Source: Site-B1 sp963827785 (lineage in GTDB: Bacteria; Bacteroidota; Bacteroidia; Flavobacteriales; Flavobacteriaceae). From it: a DNA stretch of 64,000 nt. The stretch is taken from contig CAWHCT010000011.1 of the NCBI GenBank assembly GCA_963827785.1, positions 1-64,000 on the forward strand, given 5' to 3'. The notes under the pieces were generated by a model. It was not told the DNA's origin. It was given only the letters and a program-made list of their open reading frames with translations, and ran no database searches. Of the stretch, positions 1 through 7,953 are shown piece after piece (within the stretch, counting starts at the first letter, position 1; every line of letters begins with the position of its first letter). The position numbers and the translations under genes are program-made.

Positions 1-318
1 ACCTGACTTGTCAAAATATTTTCGTTGAAAATCAACCAATTCATCATTTATATCAATGGTGTGGATTTCTCCATTGGCTTGTAATCCTTCTGCTAAGCAT
101 AATGTAGAATAACCTGTGAAAGTCCCTAATTCTAATATCGATTTTGGTTGGATCAATTTAGATATCATACTTAATACTCTACCCTGATAAGGTCCACTGA
201 GCATAATAGGTTGCAAGACCTTTTGGTGGGTTTCTCTGGTAAGTTGTTTTAGTAAATCCGGTTCCTCCTGACTGTGATTAACTATGTAATCATCTAATTT
301 TTTAGGTAAGAAATGCAT
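1..318 (-). CDS. O-methyltransferase, class I SAM-dependent (partial, C-terminus off window)
   Basis: The frame is open from an ATG at 318 to the window edge and gives 106 residues of an N-terminal half. The segment around residues 61-70 (ILELGTFTGY) is the SAM-binding motif I of caffeoyl-CoA/catechol-type O-methyltransferases, and the following IHTIDIND segment holds the acidic residue that binds the SAM ribose. The upstream LLSGPYQGR-like region fits the same family. Its ATG overlaps the stop codon of the preceding nbaD by one base (TGATG), so it is translationally coupled as the last visible gene of the kynurenine cluster. The acceptor is unknown; a hydroxylated aromatic from that pathway is a guess. 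Confidence 0.85.
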   Translation of the reverse strand, partial: MHFLPKKLDDYIVNHSQEEPDLLKQLTRETHQKVLQPIMLSGPYQGRVLSMISKLIQPKSILELGTFTGYSTLCLAEGLQANGEIHTIDINDELVDFQRKYFDKSG

Positions 319-1400
319 CAGGATAAAATTCTTTTAATCAATTTTTCTTTACCTAATTCATCCTCTCCATAAAGCCATTGAATCACATTTTCTGCCCAAA
401 TGGCATCACGCTCATTGGCATTAATTATTTTTCGTTCTACAGCGAGATCTAGAATTTTACCGGGATATGACGATTGCTTTGCACTTTCCATTTCTCCTAA
501 TGGATATGGATCATCCAATCCCATAATAACTTGTTTAGAAGTCTGGTTCTTGATCAGTAACTCGAGAGAACCCGTATCATGCACCAACGTATCAAAGAAA
601 ATATTTCTATGTCCAACTGCCTTTCTTGGATGGCTTTTTCCTTCAAAAAGATCTGGTCTGCCATCAAAGCCTTGAATCCGTCTTCCTAAATTAATTTGTG
701 CTAATTGCCCACCATGAGCAAAACACACTCTCATATTCGGATACTTGTCCTGATATCCGTTCAAAGTAAAGAAATGATAGGCATCAGCACATTGTGCCAG
801 CATCCATATCAAATGAAAACGCCATGATGTATTTTCCAGTTTTATAAATTTCTCACCATCATACGGATGGATCTCAACCGCTAAATTATACTTGCTTGCC
901 AATTCAAAAATAGGTTCATTCTCTTCATCAAAAATACAGCGCCAGGTTCCAATGGTATCCATGTAGTGAGTAGGCAGGCAAAGTAGTTGCATTCCTAATT
1001 CTTCTACGCATCGCTCAATTTCCCAACAGGCACCTCTTACAAATCCCGGATGAACTACAAATCCGCAAGTGAATTTACTTGGATTTTCCTTTTGAATCCT
1101 TGCATTAAAATCATTTTGAAAACGCAGGGCCTGTTTCATCTCTTCAACCCTTAAGCCATTACCATAAAGTTGAGACAAATTAAGTACTACAGCATGATCT
1201 ATCTTAAATCGCTCCATCCATTCCAGTTTTTCATTTAGGAAAAAACTTGAGTCTGTAACAGGGCGACTCCAGTCTTTTTGGAGCATGAATTTCCGGTCCT
1301 TATCAACCCAAAATATACCTTTATCCTTCATGAATTGAGGTATTTCCTCTGGGTATGGCAGTAAATGCGAGTGTCCGTTTATGCGAAGTTTACGTTTCAT
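318..1400 (-). CDS. nbaD: 2-amino-3-carboxymuconate-6-semialdehyde decarboxylase (ACMSD)
   Basis: A 360-residue amidohydrolase-superfamily protein. The metal ligands and catalytic residues of ACMSD are visible: H10-x-H12 at the N-terminus (NGHSH), H178 in EIHPYDG, H229 in CFAHGG and D296 in GLDDPYP. In the known enzyme a single Zn decarboxylates 2-amino-3-carboxymuconate semialdehyde to 2-aminomuconate semialdehyde, diverting flux away from quinolinate. It lies 3 bases downstream of the HAAO gene that makes its substrate, which strongly supports the assignment over a generic amidohydrolase. The following O-methyltransferase overlaps its stop. The protein is cytoplasmic, with no signal peptide. 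Confidence 0.93.
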   Translation of the reverse strand: MKRKLRINGHSHLLPYPEEIPQFMKDKGIFWVDKDRKFMLQKDWSRPVTDSSFFLNEKLEWMERFKIDHAVVLNLSQLYGNGLRVEEMKQALRFQNDFNARIQKENPSKFTCGFVVHPGFVRGACWEIERCVEELGMQLLCLPTHYMDTIGTWRCIFDEENEPIFELASKYNLAVEIHPYDGEKFIKLENTSWRFHLIWMLAQCADAYHFFTLNGYQDKYPNMRVCFAHGGQLAQINLGRRIQGFDGRPDLFEGKSHPRKAVGHRNIFFDTLVHDTGSLELLIKNQTSKQVIMGLDDPYPLGEMESAKQSSYPGKILDLAVERKIINANERDAIWAENVIQWLYGEDELGKEKLIKRILS

Positions 1401-1403
1401 TAA

Positions 1404-1934
1404 TTACTCTGAAGGTTTCTCTGGAGGTAACATCACCATATTGCATTTAGAGCAAGTTCTTTTATCAAGGTCACCATAGAATTTATCAAATATTTTTGGC
1501 ATATCGGTTTCAATATTATCCAATTTGAATTTTTTACGATATAATTGGTGGTTACACTTTTCGCAATACCATTCCAAGGCATCTTTCATCTTCTTTTTCC
1601 GAGGATATTCAATAACCAATCCAACAGTATTGGCGCCTCTTTGAGGTGAATGCGGAACTTTTGGTGGCAACAAATAAATATCGCCTTCCTTAATGTGTAC
1701 ATCTTTAGGCACACCTTTATCCATTATTTTCAAAACTATATCACCTTCAATCTGGTAGAAAAATTCTGGTGTTTCATTGTAATGATAATCCTTTCTGCTA
1801 TTAGGTCCACCAACAACCATCACAATATAATCACCATCTTTCCAAACTACCTTGTTTCCAACCGGAGGTTTTAATAAATGCCGATTTTCCTCAATCCAAG
1901 CTTTAAAATTTATGGGAGATACTAATTTGCTCAT
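1404..1934 (-). CDS. nbaC: 3-hydroxyanthranilate 3,4-dioxygenase
   Basis: A 176-residue single-cupin protein. The non-haem Fe(II) ligands H51, E57 and H95 are in place, and R47, R99 and E109 match the residues known to bind 3-hydroxyanthranilate. The C-terminal rubredoxin-like metal site of bacterial HAAO is present as C124-x-x-C127 and C161-x-x-C164. It opens the 3-hydroxyanthranilate ring to give 2-amino-3-carboxymuconate semialdehyde, the substrate of the enzyme encoded 3 bases downstream. Length and all key residues are normal, so it should be functional even though its two upstream neighbours are frameshifted. Confidence 0.96.
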   Translation of the reverse strand: MSKLVSPINFKAWIEENRHLLKPPVGNKVVWKDGDYIVMVVGGPNSRKDYHYNETPEFFYQIEGDIVLKIMDKGVPKDVHIKEGDIYLLPPKVPHSPQRGANTVGLVIEYPRKKKMKDALEWYCEKCNHQLYRKKFKLDNIETDMPKIFDKFYGDLDKRTCSKCNMVMLPPEKPSE

Positions 1935-1951
1935 AGTTTTATGTTTATTGT

Positions 1952-2026
1952 GGCGTGCCCTTTCAGGTCAGGCTTTCGCAAGTCGCTCTTTTCAAGGAGC
2001 TCCAACAATTGCTTAATCCTTCACGC
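1952..2026. repeat. Dispersed flavobacterial intergenic repeat (GGCGTG...CACGC type)
   Basis: A 75-base element between nbaC and the SDR. It begins GGCGTGCCC, contains GGTCAGGCTTTCGCAAG, has a GCTC/GAGC hairpin in the middle, runs through GCTTAATCC and closes with CACGC, so its ends are complementary (GCGTG/CACGC). I recognise this layout (GGCGT, CCC, GGTCGGGCT, variable hairpin, ATCCCTCACGC) from intergenic repeats in many Flavobacteriaceae. It is probably non-coding and folds in RNA; its function is unknown. Confidence 0.6.
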
Positions 2027-2085
2027 AATTTTTATAAAGTTAATGATTACTTTTCAATTTATAAGATGCCAAATCAAGTTTGGCA

Positions 2086-2870
2086 TTAAAGAGATTTTGT
2101 TCGTCCACCATCAACCGGAATATTAATTCCGTTAATATAGCTTGCTGCTTCACTTGCCAAAAATACAATGGCATTGGCAGTTTCTTCTGGTTTAGCAAAA
2201 CGTTTTGCAGGGGTGTAATTCTTCATGATTTCAGACATTTTTTCAAAAGATGTTCCTTCAATACCTGCTTTTATTTTAATTATTTCATTTAGTCTTTCAG
2301 TTTCGGTAAAACCTGGCAGTACATTGTTAACTGTAATTCCTAAGGCGCCAACTTCAATGGATAGGGTCTTACTCCAGTTACCAACTGCTCCACGAATGGT
2401 ATTACTTACACCAAGTCCAGGAATTGGTTCTTTTACTGATGTTGAAATAATGTTGATGATTCTTCCAAATCCTTCCTTTTTCATAAATGGAATTGTTGCT
2501 TGAGTTAACACATGATTACATTTTAAATGTTGTGTAAATGCATTTTCAAATTGTTCTAAGCTTGCATCCAATATTGATCCACTTCTTGGGCCTCCTGTAT
2601 TGTTGATCAGGATATGAAAACCATGATTTTTAGTTATAAAATCAGCAACTTTTTTTTGTAATTCCTTAGGATTAGAAAAATCAGCCACTATATAACTATG
2701 ATTTCCATGTTGTTGGTAAATCAGCAAGAACTTCTTTTAGTTTTTCTTCATTTCGGGCACAAAGTGTAACATTAACACCTTCTGCAGCTAATAGCATTGC
2801 AGTTGCTTTTCCTATTCCTTGTGTGCTTCCGCAAACAAGGGCGTTTTTATTGTTTAAGTTTTAGATTCAT
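2086..2870 (-). pseudogene. SDR family oxidoreductase, disrupted by two frameshifts
   Basis: Conceptually a protein of about 260 residues starting at the ATG at 2870. The glycine-rich NAD(P) motif (GSTQGIG) is in a different frame from the start codon and from the rest of the protein. One extra base near 2853-2855 and another near 2713 would restore MNLKL...NALVCGSTQGIG...CARNEEKLKEVLADLP...QHGNHSYIVADF. The longest intact frame begins only after the nucleotide-binding motif. The NNTGG and PGF segments of classical SDRs follow. The usual YxxxK catalytic pair is replaced by SxxxR (VSNTIRGAV). Position in the kynurenine operon suggests a role in aminomuconate or oxalocrotonate handling, but this is inference. 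Either a decaying gene or sequence errors. Confidence 0.75.
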
Positions 2871-2967
2871 ATTTATCCTGAACTTGTTAATCGAAAGGGA
2901 ACTTATTTAAGTTAATTTTAATTAATAATGTAGATCTGAAATAAATTCAGCTATGACAGCAAGCTGA

Positions 2968-4411
2968 TTAATATTTTATACAAACATTCTTTGCTTCCGT
3001 AAAAAATCGCAAAGCTTCAAATCCACCTTCACGACCAACTCCAGAAGCTTTTATACCACCAAAAGGCGTGCGCAGATCACGCATCATCCATGTGTTTACC
3101 CAAACAATTCCGGCTTGCAACTGATTGCTCATTCGCATGGTACGCTTCAAGTCATTAGTCCAAAGTGTAGCAGATAGACCATACTTGACCTTGTTTGCCA
3201 TTTGAAGGACTTCGTCTTCGGTATTAAAAGGCATAATGGTTACAACCGGACCAAATATTTCTTCTTGGTTGACTCTGCATTCATCTGTTGGCACCTCAAT
3301 GACCGTAGGTTCTAAATAATAACCATTTTCAAAACCTTCCACAGTCACTTTATTGCCTCCACACAAAACAGTTCCGTTTTCTTCTTTCGCAATAGTAATA
3401 TAATTCATTACTTTTTCCAAATGAGGTTTGGAAACCAAAGCTCCAATATTAGTATCCTTTTTTGATGGATGTCCAACTTTTAAAGCTTTGACCTTTTTCA
3501 CAAAATCAGTTTTAAACTTTTCATAAATCGATAGTTTCAACAAAAATTCTACTACCACATAAGCAAATCTGTCCTTGATTTGAAAAGGAAGATCGAACTG
3601 TGGTTTCTAGCATATCATCATAATCACAGTCCGCAAAAATGATGTTTGGATTCTTTCCACCCAATTCCAAAGATAATTTTTTAAACATTGGAGCTGCCAC
3701 TTTAGCAATATGTGCTCCTGTTGCTGTTCCTCCAGTAAATGAAATAGCCTTAATATCCGGATGCTCAACAATGGCTTGACCTGTTGTGGTTCCTAAACCA
3801 TGAACAATATTCAATACACCTTTTGGCAGTCCTGCTTCATTACAAATTTCTCCTAATAAATAGGCTGTCATAGGAGTAACTTCACTTGGTTTGGCAACAA
3901 CACAATTTCCTGCTGCAATTGCCGGAGCGATTTTCCAAGTAAACAAATAGAGTGGAAGATTCCATGGTGAAATACAACCCACGACTCCAAGAGGTTGACG
4001 TAAGGTATAATTTATGGCTTGTTGACCCACACTTTCATGACTTTCACTGGCGAATTGCGTAATGGCATTTCCAAAGAAGCGAAAGTTACTTGCTGCTCTT
4101 GGTATATCAACAGATGTAGCTAAACTAATTGGTTTTCCATTGTCTTTGCTTTCTGCTTCTGCAAAACGTTGCAAATTGGCTTCCAGTAATTCTGAGATCT
4201 TAATTAAGATTCTGCTGCGTTCTTCCAAAGTAGTTTGAGACCAAATAGGAAAAGCAGATTTGGCGGCGATATAGGCATTTTCAACATCTTCTTTGGAGGA
4301 GTTTGGAATTTGTCCATAAACTTCACCATTTGCAGGACAATAATTGTCAATCCAATTATCTTGTAATGGATTATGAAATGTTCCGTTTATGTAGTTTTGA
4401 ATTTTTTGCAT
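2968..4411 (-). pseudogene. 2-aminomuconate-semialdehyde dehydrogenase (ALDH superfamily), one frameshift
   Basis: Two frames, 3521-4411 and 2968-about 3531, join into one aldehyde dehydrogenase of about 480 residues, the normal length. The first part carries the cofactor and catalytic segments (SPWNLPLYL, KPSEVTP, SFTGGTATG, ELGGKNP with the general-base Glu, and GQICLCG with the catalytic Cys). The second part holds the C-terminal NQEEIFGPV, GLSATLWT and PFGG motifs. The join lies within 3532-3535, where one surplus base breaks the frame right after FVE. Oxidation of 2-aminomuconate semialdehyde to 2-aminomuconate is the step needed between the neighbouring ACMSD and deaminase. If the frameshift is real the enzyme loses its oligomerisation and C-terminal NAD regions and the pathway would be blocked here. 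Confidence 0.85.
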
Positions 4412-4424
4412 AATGCTTACCGTT

Positions 4425-4829
4425 TTAAGCTTTAGGCTTAAATGCCATCACTTTTATCTCAACCACCAGATCGGGATGTGGTAATTGGTGCACTGCAACT
4501 GTTGTTCTTGCTGGTCCTGTTTCTGCATTAAAAAATTCTGCATAGGCTTTGTTGTAGCCTGCAAAGTCGTTCATATTCACCAAAAATGATGTGACATCAA
4601 CCACATCTTTTAAGGTTACACCTTCTTTGGCTAAATTCTTTTCTATGTTTTTAATGACTTCTCTTGTTTGCACTTCAATGTTCAAACGTTTGGTTCCCAT
4701 TTCGTCAATAATATCTACTCCGGCAATAGTATTGTCTGCTCTTCTGGAACTGGTTCCGGAAACAAATATAAAATCACCAACACGTTTGGTGTGTGGATAG
4801 GCGCCTCTTGGTGTTACTTTATCATTCAT
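4425..4829 (-). CDS. RidA/YjgF-family protein, probable 2-aminomuconate deaminase
   Basis: A 134-residue RidA-fold protein. The conserved Arg of the family is R108 (GPARTTVAV), and E124 in the final strand (VVEIKVMAF) is the other usual active-site residue. RidA proteins hydrolyse enamine/imine intermediates. In 3-hydroxyanthranilate pathways a RidA homologue (NbaF/AmnD) deaminates 2-aminomuconate to 4-oxalocrotonate. Its place 13 bases upstream of the aminomuconate-semialdehyde dehydrogenase supports this specific role over general RidA housekeeping. It starts a sub-operon after a 360-base gap from kmo. Confidence 0.85.
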   Translation of the reverse strand: MNDKVTPRGAYPHTKRVGDFIFVSGTSSRRADNTIAGVDIIDEMGTKRLNIEVQTREVIKNIEKNLAKEGVTLKDVVDVTSFLVNMNDFAGYNKAYAEFFNAETGPARTTVAVHQLPHPDLVVEIKVMAFKPKA

Positions 4830-4844
4830 AATATTTTATTTTTT

Positions 4845-4870
4845 GTCATCCTGAACTTGTTACAGAATCT
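4845..4870. repeat. REP-like palindromic repeat (CTGAACTTGTT..CAGAATCT)
   Basis: Reads GTCATCCTGAACTTG followed by TTACAGAATCT. A variant lies at 2877-2888 (CCTGAACTTGTT) and an inverted one at 63548-63570 just after the trp attenuator. The CTGAACTTGTTTCAG core is near-palindromic. I recognise it as a widespread Bacteroidota intergenic repeat; its function is unknown. Confidence 0.55.
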
Positions 4871-4924
4871 ATTTTTATTCTTGCATTCATATTGTTTTCA
4901 AAGGTATTCATGTATGCTGCGCAT

Positions 4925-5065
4925 TTGTCTTGATACAAAACCAACAAAAAAATCATATCAAAATCAGGAAATTGCTAAAGCATCATTCACATTCGGAATA
5001 TCGTACTTGAAGCTGCGCTTCGCATCTACTTTCCTTCGTTCATTATTTCTGAATTTTGACGTTCA
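4925..5065. repeat. Dispersed repeat beginning TTTGTCTTGATACAAAAC
   Basis: Starts TTTGTCTTGATACAAAAC and continues into AACAAAAAAATCA, then a region with GGAAATT and CTTCGCATC. The segment at 61318-61435, upstream of trpG, has the same opening and the same order of landmarks (AACCAAAAATCAAG, AGGAATTT, CTTCGGAAATT). TTGTCTTGATACAA is a short inverted repeat. Non-coding on present evidence; boundaries are approximate. Confidence 0.45.
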
Positions 5066-5100
5066 ATTCTATGAATTGATTTGGGGCTTGACTAATTTTT

Positions 5101-5163
5101 TCTCACTTCTCACTTCTCACTTCTCACTTCTCACTTCTCAATTCTCACTTCTCACTTCTCATT
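5101..5163. repeat. Heptanucleotide microsatellite (TCTCACT)9
   Basis: Nine tandem copies of TCTCACT, seven perfect and two with one change (TCTCAAT, TCTCATT), ending 26 bases from the kmo stop codon. The period is not a multiple of three and the tract lies outside genes, so slippage would change spacing or RNA structure and not a protein. Confidence 0.95.
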
Positions 5164-5189
5164 TCTCCTATCTAACATCCCACTTCTGT

Positions 5190-6593
5190 TCAATGATGCA
5201 TGGTTTTAGCTACTTTGTCTTCTTCAAGAATTTCGTTTGTCTCTTGTTGAACCCTTTTTAAAATCTTTTTCAAATTACCATTTAGATCAATTTCCTTGTC
5301 AGCTATCATATTTAATATGGCTTTGTCCTGCGCGCGACCTCTGGTCATCGCTTCATGATAACCTATGTTCTCATTAAAGGTCACCAATGAATATTTTGAG
5401 GAATACTTGTTTGGAAAATTCTGTTCCAATGCCATTTCCAGTTTACGCTTTTCCTGAAATATTGGATTTGCAACATGGTCGCGCATTTCAAAGAAATTAT
5501 CTATGGCTAAGTCTGCAATGGCATCTGTATCTTTTTTTCGCGACTTTTCGTAGGCTTTAAAAGTTGCCTCCCAATCGCCGTTATGGTTATCAAGGAAATT
5601 ATCAAACTCTACCACATCTTCAAACGATGCGTTCATCCCTTGACCATAAAAGGGTACAATCGCATGAGCTGCATCTCCCATTAATATTGTATTGCCTTTA
5701 TAATGCCATGGAGAACATTTTACTGTTCCTAATGGAGCGGTTGGGTTTTCGAAAAAATCTTTTACCAAGTTAGGCATCAATTTTAAAGCATCGGGAAATT
5801 CTTTTTGGAAGAACTTTGTAACTATTTCCGGATTGGTCAGGTTGTTGAAATTGTATTCACCTTCGTCATAACTTAAAAACAGTGTGACTGTAAAACTTCC
5901 ATCTAAATTTGGTAATGCAATGAGCATAAAATCGCCTCTTGGCCATATATGTAAGGCATTTTTGTAGGTTTTGTATCCGCCATTATCGGCAGGATGAATA
6001 GTCAGTTCTTTATAACCATGTGTTAAGTAATTTTGTGAAAAACTAAATAGGAATTTCCTTTCTAAATAGTAACTTTTCCGTAATGAAGATCCGGCTCCAT
6101 CAGTTCCAAAGATCACATCAGCTTTAACTTTAAATTCCTCTTTGGTCCTATGATCTTTGAAAGTCGCTGTTTTGTTCTCGAAATCAACTTTTTTGCAATT
6201 CTTATTAAATTCGATTGTGACATTCTCCAATGCTTCAGCTTCATCCATTAATAATGCAGTTAAAAGACCTCTGGAAATTGAATTTATATATTCATGATTT
6301 CTTCCACTATAATTGGACATGAATGTGTTGCCTTCTTTATCGTGAATCATTCTACCATTCATAGGAATACATAAAGGTTCAACCCTATCTTGAATTCCGA
6401 CTAGTCTCATCGCTTTTATTCCCCTATCAGAGAACGCAAGGTTAATTGATCTTCCTGCACTTATATCAACTTTACGTAAATCGGGGCGCATTTCTATAAC
6501 GCGAACATTATAACCTCGCTGACCTAAGCGCAAGGCAAGTAGGGAGCCACAAAGTCCGGCACCAATAACGAGTATATTATCTTTTTCAGTCAT
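5190..6593 (-). CDS. kmo: Kynurenine 3-monooxygenase
   Basis: A 467-residue group A flavoprotein hydroxylase. The FAD-binding motifs are GAGLCG at residues 11-16, GTDGAGS at 163-169 and GDAAH at 306-310 (GDAAHAIVPFYGQGMN, the second FAD/NADPH motif). The family-typical pattern ELTIHPADN...NALHIWPRGDFMLIALPN is intact. It hydroxylates L-kynurenine to 3-hydroxykynurenine using NADPH and O2. The start codon overlaps the end of kynU by 8 bases, so the two form a translationally coupled pair. Bacterial KMOs of this length are full size; the C-terminal region is probably membrane-associating in eukaryotes but not obviously hydrophobic here. Confidence 0.96.
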   Translation of the reverse strand: MTEKDNILVIGAGLCGSLLALRLGQRGYNVRVIEMRPDLRKVDISAGRSINLAFSDRGIKAMRLVGIQDRVEPLCIPMNGRMIHDKEGNTFMSNYSGRNHEYINSISRGLLTALLMDEAEALENVTIEFNKNCKKVDFENKTATFKDHRTKEEFKVKADVIFGTDGAGSSLRKSYYLERKFLFSFSQNYLTHGYKELTIHPADNGGYKTYKNALHIWPRGDFMLIALPNLDGSFTVTLFLSYDEGEYNFNNLTNPEIVTKFFQKEFPDALKLMPNLVKDFFENPTAPLGTVKCSPWHYKGNTILMGDAAHAIVPFYGQGMNASFEDVVEFDNFLDNHNGDWEATFKAYEKSRKKDTDAIADLAIDNFFEMRDHVANPIFQEKRKLEMALEQNFPNKYSSKYSLVTFNENIGYHEAMTRGRAQDKAILNMIADKEIDLNGNLKKILKRVQQETNEILEEDKVAKTMHH

Positions 6594-7857
6594 TTAATAT
6601 CTCTTTCAATTTTTTAACCAATCGATAAACATCTTCAAACCTGTTATAAAATGGCGTTGGCGCACATCTAATCACGCTAGGTTCTCTCCAATCGGTTATT
6701 ATATTGGCATCCATTAATTTTTGATGTAAACTTTTATCAGCATCCATTACTTGAATAGATAATTGACAACCACGTTCTTCAGGATTTGAAGGTGTGATGA
6801 TCTTTATTTTGTTGTTGTTTAATTCGTTGATCAAAAATTCGAAATATCCGGTTAGATTAACTGATTTTTCTCTCAACGCATTCATTCCAACTTCTTCAAA
6901 CATATCTAAAGAAGCTTTTATGGCTGCCATAGACAGAATTGGCGGATTACTTAGTTGCCAGCCTTCAGCTCCGGGAATAACATCTAAGGGTTGTCTCATG
7001 TTAAACCTTGTTGATTTATTATGGCTCCACCATCCTGCAAATCGTTTTAATTTTTTGTTATTGGCATGCCTTTCATGCACAAAAAGTCCAGCCAAACTTC
7101 CTGGTCCAGAATTCAAATATTTGTAAGTACACCAAGCAGCAAAATCTACTCCTGAATCATGTAATTCCGGTTTAATATTTCCTGCTCCGTGAGCCAGATC
7201 GATACCGACCATGCAATTTTTTGCATGTCCCAATTCAGCAATCCGTTTTATGTCTAAAAACTGTCCTGTGTAATAATTTACACCTCCAATTAAGAGAAGG
7301 GCAATTTCATCACCTTGGTCCTCCAAAATAGTTTCTAAGTCATTTATATTCAGTAACTCTTCTCCTTTTCTCGGTTTCCACTCAATCAATCCCTCTTTTG
7401 CATTAAAACCATGAAATTCTAATTGTGTTTGTACTGCGTATCTGTCAGAAGGAAAGGCATCACTTTCAATAACTATTTTAAATTTGGTTTTGGTCGGTTG
7501 ATAAAACGATACCATGAGCAAGTGTAGATTGGTAGTAAGAGTATCCATTATGACAACCTCAATGGGTTTTGCTCCTAAAATTTTTGCCATGGGTTTGGTT
7601 AAAAATTCATGATAGTTTAACCACGGATTTTTGGCAAGAAAATGTCCTTCTACACCTAGATTTGCCCAATCATCCAATTCTTGTTGAATATATTTTTTTG
7701 TGTTTTTTGGCTGAAGACCTAATGAGTTGCCAGTGAAATACAGCCATTCGTTTCCATTATCATCTTTGGGAATGTGAAACTTGTTGCGGTAATGGGCTAA
7801 TTTATCTAGTCGATCTTGTTCTTTCGCGTAATCAAGACCAGATTTATGTTTTAACAA
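6586..7857 (-). CDS. kynU: Kynureninase
   Basis: A 423-residue fold-type I PLP enzyme. K246 in the segment AWCTYKYLNSGPG is the Schiff-base lysine, D220 in GIDLAHGAGN binds the PLP ring nitrogen, and the TGNSLGLQP opening and the C-terminal WREPSVIRCAPTPFYN (carboxylate-binding Arg) are typical. It cleaves 3-hydroxykynurenine to 3-hydroxyanthranilate and alanine. First gene of the tryptophan-degradation run; a Bacteroidota-type promoter lies just upstream. Tryptophan dioxygenase and formamidase, needed earlier in the pathway, are not in the window. Confidence 0.96.
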   Translation of the reverse strand: MLKHKSGLDYAKEQDRLDKLAHYRNKFHIPKDDNGNEWLYFTGNSLGLQPKNTKKYIQQELDDWANLGVEGHFLAKNPWLNYHEFLTKPMAKILGAKPIEVVIMDTLTTNLHLLMVSFYQPTKTKFKIVIESDAFPSDRYAVQTQLEFHGFNAKEGLIEWKPRKGEELLNINDLETILEDQGDEIALLLIGGVNYYTGQFLDIKRIAELGHAKNCMVGIDLAHGAGNIKPELHDSGVDFAAWCTYKYLNSGPGSLAGLFVHERHANNKKLKRFAGWWSHNKSTRFNMRQPLDVIPGAEGWQLSNPPILSMAAIKASLDMFEEVGMNALREKSVNLTGYFEFLINELNNNKIKIITPSNPEERGCQLSIQVMDADKSLHQKLMDANIITDWREPSVIRCAPTPFYNRFEDVYRLVKKLKEILND

Positions 7858-7879
7858 GATGTTTTGTTTTGGATTTACT

Positions 7880-7910
7880 CAAAAATAGGAATTTTTATTT
7901 CTGTTTACAA
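7880..7910 (-). promoter_or_regulatory. Probable promoter of the kynurenine operon
   Basis: On the minus strand TATTTTTG (7880-7887) matches the Bacteroidota -7 box TAnnTTTG, and a TTG lies 20 bases upstream of it. It is 23 bases upstream of the kynU start codon. Sequence match only. Confidence 0.5.
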
Positions 7911-7917
7911 CAAATAA

Positions 7918-7925
7918 TAAATTTG
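7918..7925 (+). promoter_or_regulatory. Probable -7 box for the methyltransferase gene at 7954
   Basis: TAAATTTG matches TAnnTTTG and sits 28 bases before the ATG, back to back with the kynU promoter. No clear -33 TTTG at the usual spacing. Confidence 0.4.
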
Positions 7926-7953
7926 TATTTTAGAATCCTATTCATGATATAAA

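Larger units (their letters stand above)
4830..5189. other. 360-base intergenic region with repeats, no gene
   Basis: Lies between kmo and the RidA gene. It holds a palindromic REP-like sequence, a stretch resembling another intergenic segment upstream of trpG, and a heptanucleotide microsatellite (entered separately). An open frame on the plus strand (4668-5261) runs through it but is made of repeat sequence and the antisense of neighbouring genes. I see no convincing coding sequence. Confidence 0.7.

Noticed and set aside
5101..5163. Possible CRISPR-like short repeat
   Set aside because: Simple heptanucleotide microsatellite without unique spacers.
4668..5261. 197-residue open frame on the plus strand
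   Set aside because: Antisense to the RidA and kmo genes and made largely of repeat DNA and the microsatellite.
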